Position numbers and translations under genes: made by a program. A stretch of DNA of 64,000 bases from Sipunculus nudus (lineage: Eukaryota > Annelida > Sipuncula > Golfingiida > Sipunculidae): positions 12,834,664 to 12,898,663 of the forward strand of contig CM049315.1 of NCBI GenBank assembly GCA_026874595.1, given 5' to 3'. Shown here piece by piece: positions 10,201 to 23,099 of this stretch (its first letter is position 1; each line of letters starts with the position of its first letter). The notes under the pieces are model-generated. The model had not been told where the DNA came from. It did not search any database and was given only the letters and a program-made list of their open reading frames with translations.

Positions 10201-12436
10201 TGAGGCATGCAATGAAAAGAGGGCATTCTGAAGCGTGCAATGAAAAGAGGGCAATCTGAGGCATGCAATGTAAAGAGGGCATTCTGAAGCGTGCAATGAA
10301 AAGAGAGCATTCTGAGGCATGCAATGTAATGAGGGCATTCTTAGGCGTGCAATGTAAAGAGGGCATTCTGAGGCATGCAATGAAAAGAGGGCATTCTGAA
10401 GCGTGCAATGAAAAGAGGGCAATCTGAGGCATGCAATGTAAAGAGGGCATTCTGAGGCGTGCAATGAAAAGAGGGCATTCTGAAGCGTGCAATGTAAAGA
10501 GGGCATTCTGAAGCGTGCAATGAAAAGAGAGCATTCTGAGGCATGCAATGTAATGAGGGCATTCTTAGGCGTGCAATGAAAAGAGGGCATTCTGAGGCAT
10601 GCAATGTAATGAGGGCATTCTGAGGCGTGCAATGTAAAGAGGGCATTCTGAGGCGTGCAATGTAAAGAGGGCATTCTGAAGCGTGCAATGTAAAGAGGGC
10701 ATTCTGAGGCGTGCAAATGTAAAGAGGGCATTCTGAGGCGTGCTATGGAAAGAGGGCACTGTGAAGCGTGCAATGTAAAGAGGGCACTCTCAGGCATACA
10801 AAGAAAAGTAAGGCGTGCAACGTAAAGAGGGCATTCTGAGGCGTGCAATGTAATGAGGGCATTCTGAGGCGTGCCATGTAAAGAGGGCATTCTGAGGCAT
10901 GCAATGTAGAGAGGGCATTTTGAGGCATGCATGGTAAAGAGGGCACTCTTAGGCATACAAAGCAAAGTAAGGCATCAATGTAAAAAGGGCATTCTCAGGC
11001 GTGCAATGTAAAGAGGGCAATTTTCAGGCGTGCAATGTAATGAGGGCATTCTGAGGCGTGCAATGTAAAGAGGGCACTCTCAGGCATACAAAGTAAATTT
11101 AAGCATGCAATGTAAAGAGAGCATTCTGAAGCATGCAATGTAAAAAGTTCATTCTGAGGCATGCAATGTAAAGAGGGCATTCTGAGGCATGCAATGTAGA
11201 GAGGGCATTTTGAGGCATGCACGGTAAAGAGGGCACTCTTAGGCATACAAAGCAAAGTAAGGCATCAATATAAAAAGGGCATTCTCAGGCGTGCAATGTA
11301 AAGAGGGCATTCTGAGGCTTTCAATGTAAAGAGGGCACTCTCAGGCATACAAAGTAAAGTTAGGCATGAAATGTAAAGAGAGCATTCTGAAGCATGAAAT
11401 GTAATGAGGCATTCTAAGGGGGCAATGAAAAGAGGGCACTCTCAGGCATACAAATAAAAGTAAGGCATGAAATGTAAAGAGAGCATTCCCAGGCGTGCAA
11501 TGTAATGAGGGCAATCCGAAGCGTGCAATGAAAAGAGGGTATTCTGAGGCGTGCAATGTAAAGAGGGCATTCTGAGGCGTGCAATGTAAAGAGGGCAATC
11601 TGAAGCGTGCACTGTAATGAGGGCATTCTGAGGCGTGCAAGGTAAAGAGGGCACTCTTAGGCATACAAAGTAAAGTAAGGCGTGCAATGTAAAGAGGGCA
11701 TTTTGAGGCGTGCAATGTTAAGAGGGTTTTCTTAGGCATATAATGTAAAGAGGTTATTCTGAGGCATGCAAGGTAAAGAGGGCATTCTTAGGCATACAAA
11801 GTAAAGTAAGGCATGCAATGTAAAGAGAGCATTCTGAGGCGTGCAATGTAATGAGGGCATTCTGAAGCGTGCAATATAATAAGGGCATTCTAAGGCGTGC
11901 AATGTAAAGAGGGCAACCTGTGGCATGCAATGTAAAGAGGGCATTCTGAGGCATGCAATGTAAAGAGGGCATTTTGAGGCATGCAATGTAATGAGGGCAT
12001 TCTGAAGCGTGCAATGTAATGAGGGTATTCTGAGGCGTGCAATGTAATTAGGGCATTCTGAGGCTGCAATGTAAAGAGGGCATTCTGAAGCGTGCAAGGT
12101 AAAGAGGGCACTCTTTGGCATACAAAGTAAAGTAAGGCATGCAATGTAAAGAGGGCATTCTCAGGCATACAAAGTAAAGTAAGGCATGCAATGTAAAGAG
12201 GGCATTCTGAGGCGTGCAATGTAAAGAGGGCATTCTGAGGCGTGCAATGTAAAGAGGGATTTTCTTAGGCATATAATGTAAAGAGGGCATTTTGAGGCGT
12301 GCAAGGTAAAGAGGGTATTCTGAGGCGTGCAATGTAATTAGGGCATTCTGAGGCTGCAATGTAAAGAGGGCATTCTGAGGCATACAAAGTAAAGTAAGGC
12401 ATGCAATGAAAAGAGGGCATTTTGAGGCGTGCAATG

Positions 12437-13251
12437 TTAAGAGGGTTTTCTTAGGCATATAATGTAAAGAGGACATTCTGAGGCATGCAAGGTAAAGAGG
12501 GCATTCTTAGGCATACAAAGTAAAGTAAGGCATGCAATGTAAAGAGAGCATTCTGAGGCGTGCAATGTAATGAGGGCATTCTGAAGCGTGCAATATAATA
12601 AGGGCATTCTAAGGCATGCAATGTAAAGAGGGCAACCTGTGGCATGCAATGTAAAGAGGGCATTCTGAGGCATGCAATGTAAAGAGGGCATTTTGAGGCA
12701 TGCAATGTAATGAGGGCATTCTGAAGCGTGCAATGTAATGAGGGTATTCTGAGGCGTCCAATGTAATTAGGGCATTCTGAGGCTGCAATGTAAAGAGGGC
12801 ATTCTGAAGCGTGCAAGGTAAAGAGGGCACTCTTTGGCATACAAAGTAAAGTAAGGCATGCAATGTAGAGAGGGCATTCTGAGGCGTGCAATGTAAAGAG
12901 GGCATTTTCAGGCGTGCAATGTAAAGAGGGTTTTCTTAGGCATATAATGTAAAGAGGGCATTTTGAGGCATGCAAGGTAAAGAGGGCACTCTTAGGCATA
13001 CAAAGTAAAGTAAGGCATGCAATGTAAAGAGGGCATTCTGAGGCGTGCAATGTAAAGAGGGCATTCTGAGGCGTGCAATGTAAAGAGGGTTTTCTTAGGC
13101 ATATAATGTAAAGAGGGCATTTTGAGGCATGCAAGGTAAAGAGGGCACTCTTAGGCATACAAAGTAAAGTAAGGCATGAAATGTAAAGAGAGCATTCTGA
13201 GGTGTGCAATGTATTGAGAGCATTCTGAGGCGTGCAATGAAAAGAGGGCAC
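12437..13251 (+). repeat. array sub-block present three times
   Basis: The order of monomer variants here recurs at 20448-21262 (offset 8,011) and at 22176-22990 (a further 1,728). The implied 266-codon minus-strand reading is nearly the same in all three, which shows close identity over about 800 bp. Confidence 0.75.
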
Positions 13252-14984
13252 TCTCAGGCATACAAAGTAAAGTAAGGCATGAAATGTAAAGAGAGCATTC
13301 TGAGGCGTGCAATGTAATCAGGGCATTCTGAGGCGTGCAATGAAAAGAGGGCATTCTGAGGCGTGCAATGTAAAGAGGGCATTCTGAGGCGTGCAATGTA
13401 AAGAGGGCATTCTGAGGGGTGCAATGTAAAGAGGGTTTACTTAGGCATATAATCCATAGAGGGCATTTTGAGGCTTGCATTGTAATGAGGGTTTTCTTAG
13501 GCATATAATGTAAAGAGTGCATTTTCAGGCGTTCAATGTAATGAGGGCATTCTGAGGCGTCCAATGAAAAGAGGGCATTCTGAGGCATGCAATGTAATGA
13601 GGGCATTCTGAGGCGTGCAATGTAATGAGGGCATTCTGAGGCGTGCAATGTATAGAGGGAATTCTGAGGCGTGCAATGTAAAGAGGGCATTCTGAGGCAT
13701 GCAATGTAAAGAGGGCATTTTGAGGCATGCAATATAAAGAGGGCATTTTGAGGCGTACAATGTAAATAGGGCATTCTGAGGCGTGCAATGTAAAGAGGGC
13801 ATTCTGAGACGTGCAATATTAAGAGGGTTTTCTTAGGCATATAATGTAAAGAGGGCATTTTCAGGCGTGCAATGTAAAGAGGGTTTTCTTAGGCATATAA
13901 TGTAAAGAGGGCATTTTGAGGCATGCAATGTAAAGAGGGCACTCTTAGGTATACAAAGTAAAGTAAGGCATGCAATGTAAAGAGGGCATTCTGAGGCGTG
14001 CAATGTAAAGAGGGCATTCTGAGGCGTGCAATGTAAAGAGGGCATTCTGAGGCATGCAATGAAAAGAGGGCATTCTGAAGCGTGCAATGAAAAGAGGGCA
14101 ATCTGAGGCATGCAATGTAAAGAGGGCATTCTGAGGCGTGCAATGAAAAGAGGGCATTCTGAAGCGTGCAATGAAAAGAGGGCATTCTGAGGCATGCAAT
14201 GTAATGAGGGCATTCTTAGGCGTGCAATGAAAAGAGGGCATTCTGAGGCATGCAATGTAATGAGGGCATTCTGAGGCATGCAATGTAAAGAGGGCATTCT
14301 GAAGCGTGCAATGAAAAGAGGGCATTCTGAGGCGTGCAATGTAAAGAGGGCATTCTGAAGCGTGCAATGTAAAGAGGGCATTCTGAGGTATGCAAGGTAA
14401 AGAGGGAATTCTGAGGCATGCTAGGTAAAGAGGGCACTCTTAGGCATACAAAGTAAAGTAAGGCATGCAATGTAAAGGGGGCATACTGAGGCGTGCAATG
14501 TAAAGAGGGCATTCTGAGGCATGCAATGTAAAGAGGGAATTCTGAGGCATGCAAGGTAAAGAGGGCAGTCTCAGGCATACAAAGTAAAGTAAGGTATGCA
14601 ATGTAAAGTGGACAGTCTGAGGCATGCAATTTAAAGTGGACAGTCTGAGGCATGCAATGTAAAGAGGGCACTCTGTGGCGGTCAAGGTAAAGAGGGCACT
14701 CTGTGGCATGCAATGTAAAGAGGGAATTCTGAGGTGGCAATGTAAAGAGAGCATTCTGAGGCGTGCAATGTAATGAGGGCATTCTGTGTCGTGCAATGAA
14801 AAGAGGGCATTCTGAGGCATGCAATGTAAAGAGGGCATTCTGAGGGGTGCAATGTAAAGCGGGCACTCTCAGGCATACAAAGTAAAGTAAGGCATGCAAT
14901 GTTAAGAGAGCATTCTAAGGCGTGCAATGTAATAAGGGCATTCTGAGGCGTCCAATAAAGAGAGGGCATTCTGAGGCGTGCAAT

Positions 14985-17900
14985 GTAAAGAGGGCATTCT
15001 GAGGCGTGCAATGAAAAGAGGGCATTCTGAATCGTGCAATGTAAAGAGGGCATTCTGAAGCGTGCAATGAAAAGAGGGCATTCTGAGGCATGCAATGTAA
15101 TGAGGGCATTCTGAGGCGTGCAATGAAAAGAGGGCATTCTGAGGCATGCAACGAATGAGGACATTCTGAGGCATGCAATGTATAGAGGGCAATATGTGGC
15201 ATGCAATGTAAAGAGGGCAATATGTGGCATGCAATGTAAAGAGGGCACTCTGTGGCATGCAATGTAAAGAGGGCAGTCTCAGTCATACAAAGTAAAGTAA
15301 GGTATGCAATGTAATGTGGACAGTCTGAGGCATGCAATGTAAAGAGGGCATTCTGAGGCGGGCAATGAAAAGAGGGCATTCTGAAGCGTGCAATGTAAAG
15401 AGGGCATTCTGAGGCGTGCAATGTGAAGAGGGCATTCTGACGCGTGCAATGTAAAGAGGGCATTCTGAGGTATGCAATGTAAAGAGGGAATTCTGAGGCA
15501 TGCAAGGTATAGAGGGCAATACGTGGCATGCAATGTAAAGAGGGCACTCTGTGGCATGCAATGTAAAGAGGGCAGTCTCAGTCATACAAATTAAAGTAAG
15601 GTATGCAATGTAAAGTGGACAGTCTGAGGCATGCAATGTAAAGCGGGCACTCTCAGGCATACAAAGTAAAGTAAGGCGTGCAATAAAGAGAGGGCATTCT
15701 GAGGCGTGCAATGTAAAGAGGGCATTCTGAAGCGTTCAATGTAAAGAGGGCATTCTGAGGTATGCAATGTAAAGAGGTAATTCTGAGGCTACAAGGTAAA
15801 GAGGGCACTCTTAGGCATACAAAGTAAAGTAAGGCATGCAATGTAAAGGGGCCATTCTGAGGCGTGCAATGTAAAGAGGGCATTCTGAGGCATGCAATGA
15901 AAAGAGGGCATTCTGAAGCGTGCAATGAAAAGAGTGCAATCTGAGGCATGCAATGTAAAGAGGGCATTCTGAGGCGTGCAATGAAAAGAGGGCATTCTGA
16001 AGCGTGCAATGTAAAGAGGGCATTCTGAAGCGTGCAATGAAAAGAGGGCATTCTGAGGCATGCAATGTAATGAGGGCATTCTAAGGCGTGCAATGAAAAG
16101 AGGGCATTCTGAGGCATGCAATGTAATGAGGGCATTCTGAGGCGTGCAATGTAAAGAGGGCACTCTGAAGCGTGCAATGTAAAGAGGGCATTCTGAGGCG
16201 TGCAAATGTAAAGAGGGCATTCTGAGGCGTGCTATGTAAAGAGGGCACTGTGAAGCGTGCAATGTAAAGAGGGCACTCTCAGGCATACAAAGAAAAGTAA
16301 GGCGTGCAACGTAAAGAGGGCATTCTGAGGCGTGCAATGTAATGAGGGCATTCTGAGGCGTGCAATGTAAAGAGGGCACTCTCAGGCATACAAAGTAAAT
16401 TTAAGCATGCAATGTAAAGAGAGCATTCTGAAGCATGTAATGTAAAAAGTTCATTCTGAGGCATGCAATGTAAAGAGGGCATTCTGAGGCATGCAATGTA
16501 GAGAGGGCATTTTGATGCATGCACGGTAAAGAGGGCACTCTTAGGCATACAAAGCAAAGTAAGGCATCAATGGAAAAAGGGCATTCTCAGGCGTGCAATG
16601 TAAAGAGGGCATTCTGAGGCGTTCAATGTAAAGAGGGCACTCTCAGGCATACAAAGTAAAGTTAGGCATGAAATGTAAAGAGAGCATTCTGTAGCATGAA
16701 GTGTAATGAGGCATTCTAAGGGGGGCAATGAAAAGAGGGCACTCTCAGGCATACAAAGAAAAGTAAGGCATGAAATGTAAAGAGAGCATTCCCAGGCGTG
16801 CAATGTAATGAGGGCAATCCGAGGCGTGCAATGAAAAGAGGGCATTCTGAGGCGTGCAATGTAAAGAGGGCATTCTGAGGCGTGCAATGTAAAGAGAGCA
16901 ATCTGAAGCGTGCACTGTAATGAGGGCATTCTGAGGCGTGCAAGGTAAAGAGGGCACTCTTAGGCATACAAAGTAAAGTAAGGCATGCAATGTAAAGAGG
17001 GCATTTTGAGGCGTGCAATGTTAAGAGGGTTTTCTTAGGCATATAATGTAAAGAGGTTATTCTGAGGCATGCAAGGTAAAGAGGGCATTCTTAGGCATAC
17101 AAAGTAAAGTAAGGCATGCAATGTAAAGAGAGCATTCTGAGGCGTGCAATGTAATGAGGGCATTCTGAAGCGTGCAATATAATAAGGGCATTCTAAGGCG
17201 TGCAATGTAAAGAGGGCAACCTGTGGCATGCAATGTAAAGAGGGCATTCTGAGGCGTGCAATGAAAAGAGGGCATTCTGAATCGTGCAATGTAAAGAGGG
17301 CATTCTGAAGCGTGCAATGAAAAGAGGGCATTCTGAGGCATGCAATGTAATGAGGGCATTCTGAGGCGTGCAATGAAAAGAGGGCATTCTGAGGCATGCA
17401 ACGAATGAGGGCATTCTGAGGCATGCAATGTATAGAGGGCAATATGTGGCATGCAATGTAAAGAGGGCAATATGTGGTATGCAATGTAAAGAGGGCACTC
17501 TATGGCATGCAATGTAAAGAGGGCAGTCTCAGTCATACAAAGTAAAGTAAGGTATGCAATGTAATGTGGACAGTCTGAGGCATGCAATGTAAAGAGGGCA
17601 TTCTGAGGCGGGCAATGAAAAGAGGGCATTCTGAAGCGTGCAATGTAAAGAGGGCATTCTGAGGCGTGCAATGTGAAGAGGGCATTCTGACGCGTGCAAT
17701 GTAAAGAGGGCATTCTGAGGTATGCAATGTAAAGAGGGAATTCTGAGGCATGCAAGGTATAGAGGGCAATATGTGGCATGCAATGTAAAGAGGGCACTCT
17801 GTGGCATGCAATGTAAAGAGGGCAGTCTCAGTCATACAAATTAAAGTAAGGTATGCAATGTAAAGTGGACAGTCTGAGGCATGCAATGTAAAGCGGGCAC

Positions 17901-19518
17901 TCTCAGGCATACAAAGTAAAGTAAGGCGTGCAATAAAGAGAGGGCATTCTGAGGCGTGCAATGTAAAGAGGGCATTCTGAAGCGTTCAATGTAAAGAGGG
18001 CATTCTGAGGTATGCAATGTAAAGAGGTAATTCTGAGGCTACAAGGTAAAGAGGGCACTCTTAGGCATACAAAGTAAAGTAAGGCATGCAATGTAAAGGG
18101 GCCATTCTGAGGCGTGCAATGTAAAGAGGGCATTCTGAGGCATGCAATGAAAAGAGGGCATTCTGAAGCGTGCAATGAAAAGAGTGCAATCTGAGGCATG
18201 CAATGTAAAGAGGGCATTCTGAGGCGTGCAATGAAAAGAGGGCATTCTGAAGCGTGCAATGTAAAGAGGGCATTCTGAAGCGTGCAATGAAAAGAGGGCA
18301 TTCTGAGGCATGCAATGTAATGAGGGCATTCTTAGGCGTGCAATGAAAAGAGGGCATTCTGAGGCATGCAATGTAATGAGGGCATTCTGAGGCGTGCAAT
18401 GTAAAGAGGGCATTCTGAGGCGTGCAATGTAAAGAGGGCACTCTGAAGCGTGCAATGTAAAGAGGGCATTCTGAGGCGTGCAAATGTAAAGAGGGCATTC
18501 TGAGGCGTGCTATGTAAAGAGGGCACTGTGAAGCGTGCAATGTAAAGAGGGCACTCTCAGGCATACAAAGAAAAGTAAGGCGTGCAACGTAAAGAGGGCA
18601 TTCTGAGGCGTGCAATGTAATGAGGGCATTCTGAGGCGTGCAATGTAAAGAGGGCACTCTCAGGCATACAAAGTAAATTTAAGCATGCAATGTAAAGAGA
18701 GCATTCTGAAGCATGTAATGTAAAAAGTTCATTCTGAGGCATGCAATGTAAAGAGGGCATTCTGAGGCATGCAATGTAGAGAGGGCATTTTGATGCATGC
18801 ACGGTAAAGAGGGCACTCTTAGGCATACAAAGCAAAGTAAGGCATCAATGGAAAAAGGGCATTCTCAGGCGTGCAATGTAAAGAGAGCATTCTGAGGCGT
18901 TCAATGTAAAGAGGGCACTCTCAGGCATACAAAGTAAAGTTAGGCATGAAATGTAAAGAGAGCATTCTGTAGCATGAAGTGTAATGAGGCATTCTAAGGG
19001 GGGCAATGAAAAGAGGGCACTCTCAGGCATACAAAGAAAAGTAAGGCATGAAATGTAAAGAGAGCATTCCCAGGCGTGCAATGTAATGAGGGCAATCCGA
19101 GGCGTGCAATGAAAAGAGGGCATTCTGAGGCGTGCAATGTAAAGAGGGCATTCTGAGGCGTGCAATGTAAAGAGAGCAATCTGAAGCGTGCACTGTAATG
19201 AGGGCATTCTGAGGCGTGCAAGGTAAAGAGGGCACTCTTAGGCATACAAAGTAAAGTAAGGCATGCAATGTAAAGAGGGCATTTTGAGGCGTGCAATGTT
19301 AAGAGGGTTTTCTTAGGCATATAATGTAAAGAGGTTATTCTGAGGCATGCAAGGTAAAGAGGGCATTCTTAGGCATACAAAGTAAAGTAAGGCATGCAAT
19401 GTAAAGAGAGCATTCTGAGGCGTGCAATGTAATGAGGGCATTCTGAAGCGTGCAATATAATAAGGGCATTCTAAGGCGTGCAATGTAAAGAGGGCAACCT
19501 GTGGCATGCAATGTAAAG
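14985..19518 (+). repeat. tandem higher-order duplication, two copies of ~2.25-2.28 kb
   Basis: Copy 1 is about 14985-17240 and copy 2 about 17241-19518. The offset is 2,250 bp in the first part and 2,278 bp (one 28-mer more) in the rest, so one monomer was gained since duplication. Landmarks shared at these offsets include the one-base-insertion GTGCAAATG unit and the CAACCTGTGGC unit. Confidence 0.8.
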
Positions 19519-19639
19519 AGGGCATTCTGAGGCATGCAATGTAAAGAGGGCATTTTGAGGCATACAATGTAATGAGGGCATTCTGAAGCGTGCAATGTAA
19601 TGAGGGTATTCTGAGGCGTGCAATGTAATTAGGGCATTC

Positions 19640-22600
19640 TGAGGCTGCAATGTAAAGAGGGCATTCTGAAGCGTGCAAGGTAAAGAGGGCACTCTTTGGC
19701 ATACAAAGTAAAGTAAGGCATGCAATGTAAAGAGGGCATTCTGAGGCGTGCAATGTAAAGAGGGCATTCTGAGATGTGCAATGTTAAGAGGGTTTTCTTA
19801 GGCATATAATGTAAAGAGGGCATTTTCAGGCGTGCAATGTAAAGAGGGTTTTCTTAGGCATATAATGTAAAGAGGGCATTTTGAGGCATGCAAGGTAAAG
19901 AGGGCACTCTTAGGCATACAAAGTAAAGTAAGGCATGCAATGTAAAGAGGGCATTCTGAGGCGTGCAAGGTAAAGAGGGCATTCTGAGGCGTGCAATGTT
20001 AAGAGGGTTTTCTTAGGCATATAATGTAAAGAGGGCATTTTGAGGCATGCAAGGTAAAGAGGGCACTCTTAGGCATACAATGTAAAGTAAGGCATGAAAT
20101 GTAAAGAGAGCATTCTGAGGCGTGCAATGTATTGAGAGCATTCTGAGGCGTGCAATGAAAAGAGGGCACTCCCAGGCATACAAAGTAAAGTAAGGCATGA
20201 AATTTAAAGAGAGCATTCTGAGGCGTGCAATGTAATCAGGGCATTCTGAGGCGTGCAATGAAAAGAGGGCATTCTGAGGCGTGCAATGTAAAGAGGGCAT
20301 TCTGAGGCGTGCAATGTAAAGAGGGCAATCTGAAGCGTGCACTGTAATGAGGGCATTCTGAGGCGTGCAAGGTAAAGAGGGTACTCTTAGGCATACAAAG
20401 TAAAGTAAGGCATGCAATGAAAAGAGGGCATTTTGAGGCGTGCAATGTTAAGAGGGTTTTCTTAGGCATATAATGTAAAGAGGACATTCTGAGGCATGCA
20501 AGGTAAAGAGGGCATTCTTAGGCATACAAAGTAAAGTAAGGCATGCAATGTAAAGAGAGCATTCTGAGGCGTGCAATGTAATGAGGGCATTCTGAAGCGT
20601 GCAATATAATAAGGGCATTCTAAGGCGTGCAATGTAAAGAGGGCAACCTGTGGCATGCAATGTAAAGAGGGCATTCTGAGGCATGCAATGTAAAGAGGGC
20701 ATTTTGAGGCATGCAATGTAATGAGGGCATTCTGAAGCGTGCAATGTAATGAGGGTATTCTGAGGCGTGCAATGTAATTAGGGCATTCTGAGGCTGCAAT
20801 GTAAAGAGGGCATTCTGAAGCGTGCAAGGTAAAGAGGGCACTCTTTGGCATACAAAGTAAAGTAAGGCATGCAATGTAAAGAGGGCCTTCTGAGGCGTGC
20901 AATGTAAAGAGGGCATTTTCAGGCGTGCAATGTAAAGAGGGTTTTCTTAGGCATATAATGTAAAGAGGGCATTTTGAGGCATGCAAGGTAAAGAGGGCAC
21001 TCTTAGGCATACAAAGTAAAGTAAGGCATGCAATGTAAAGAGGGCATTCTGAGGCGTGCAATGTAAAGAGGGCATTCTGAGGCGTGCAATGTAAAGAGGG
21101 TTTTCTTAGGCATATAATGTAAAGAGGGCATTTTGAGGCATGCAAGGTAAAGAGGGCACTCTTAGGCATACAAAGTAAAGTAAGGCATGAAATGTAAAGA
21201 GAGCATTCTGAGGCGTGCAATGTATTGAGAGCATTCTGAGGCGTGCAATGAAAAGAGGGCATTCTGAGGGGTGCAATGTAAAGCGGGCACTCTCAGGCAT
21301 ACAAAGTAAAGTAAGGCATGCAATGTTAAGAGAGCATTCTAAGGCGTGCAATGTAATAAGGGCATTCTGAGGCTGCAATGTAAAGAGGGCATTCTGAAGC
21401 GTGCAAGGTAAAGAGGGCACTCTTTGGCATACAAAGTAAAGTAAGGCATGCAATGTAAAGAGGGCATTCTGAGGCGTGCAATGTAAAGAGGGCATTCTGA
21501 GATGTGCAATGTTAAGAGGGTTTTCTTAGGCATATAATGTAAAGAGGGCATTTTCAGGCGTGCAATGTAAAGAGGGTTTTCTTAGGCATATAATGTAAAG
21601 AGGGCATTTTGAGGCATGCAAGGTAAAGAGGGCACTCTTAGGCATACAAAGTAAAGTAAGGCATGCAATGTAAAGAGGGCATTCTGAGGCATGCAAGGTA
21701 AAGAGGGCATTCTGAGGCGTGCAATGTTAAGAGGGTTTTCTTAGGCATATAATGTAAAGAGGGCATTTTGAGGCATGCAAGGTAAAGAGGGCACTCTTAG
21801 GCATACAATGTAAAGTAAGGCATGAAATGTAAAGAGAGCATTCTGAGGCGTGCAATGTATTGAGAGCATTCTGAGGCGTGCAATGAAAAGAGGGCACTCC
21901 CAGGCATACAAAGTAAAGTAAGGCATGAAATTTAAAGAGAGCATTCTGAGGCGTGCAATGTAATCAGGGCATTCTGAGGCGTGCAATGAAAAGAGGGCAT
22001 TCTGAGGCGTGCAATGTAAAGAGGGCATTCTGAGGCGTGCAATGTAAAGAGGGCAATCTGAAGCGTGCACTGTAATGAGGGCATTCTGAGGCGTGCAAGG
22101 TAAAGAGGGTACTCTTAGGCATACAAAGTAAAGTAAGGCATGCAATGAAAAGAGGGCATTTTGAGGCGTGCAATGTTAAGAGGGTTTTCTTAGGCATATA
22201 ATGTAAAGAGGACATTCTGAGGCATGCAAGGTAAAGAGGGCATTCTTAGGCATACAAAGTAAAGTAAAGCATGCAATGTAAAGAGAGCATTCTGAGGCGT
22301 GCAATGTAATGAGGGCATTCTGAAGCGTGCAATATAATAAGGGCATTCTAAGGCGTGCAATGTAAAGAGGGCAACCTGTGGCATGCAATGTAAAGAGGGC
22401 ATTCTGAGGCATGCAATGTAAAGAGGGCATTTTGAGGCATGCAATGTAATGAGGGCATTCTGAAGCGTGCAATGTAATGAGGGTATTCTGAGGCGTGCAA
22501 TGTAATTAGGGCATTCTGAGGCTGCAATGTAAAGAGGGCATTCTGAAGCGTGCAAGGTAAAGAGGGCACTCTTTGGCATACAAAGTAAAGTAAGGCATGC

Positions 22601-23090
22601 AATGTAAAGAGGGCCTTCTGAGGCGTGCAATGTAAAGAGGGCATTTTCAGGCGTGCAATGTAAAGAGGGTTTTCTTAGGCATATAATGTAAAGAGGGCAT
22701 TTTGAGGCATGCAAGGTAAAGAGGGCACTCTTAGGCATACAAAGTAAAGTAAGGCATGCAATGTAAAGAGGGCATTCTGAGGCGTGCAATGTAAAGAGGG
22801 CATTCTGAGGCGTGCAATGTAAAGAGGGTTTTCTTAGGCATATAATGTAAAGAGGGCATTTTGAGGCATGCAAGGTAAAGAGGGCACTCTTAGGCATACA
22901 AAGTAAAGTAAGGCATGAAATGTAAAGAGAGCATTCTGAGGCGTGCAATGTATTGAGAGCATTCTGAGGCGTGCAATGAAAAGAGGGCATTCTGAGGGGT
23001 GCAATGTAAAGCGGGCACTCTCAGGCATACAAAGTAAAGTAAGGCATGCAATGTTAAGAGAGCATTCTAAGGCGTGCAATGTAATAAGGG
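19640..23090 (+). repeat. tandem higher-order duplication, two copies of 1,728 bp
   Basis: Copy 1 is about 19640-21365 and copy 2 about 21368-23090. They look nearly identical by eye over their length, so this is one of the youngest duplications in the array. The junction falls in a GGCTGCAATG unit near 21370. Confidence 0.8.
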
Positions 23091-23099
23091 CATTCTGAG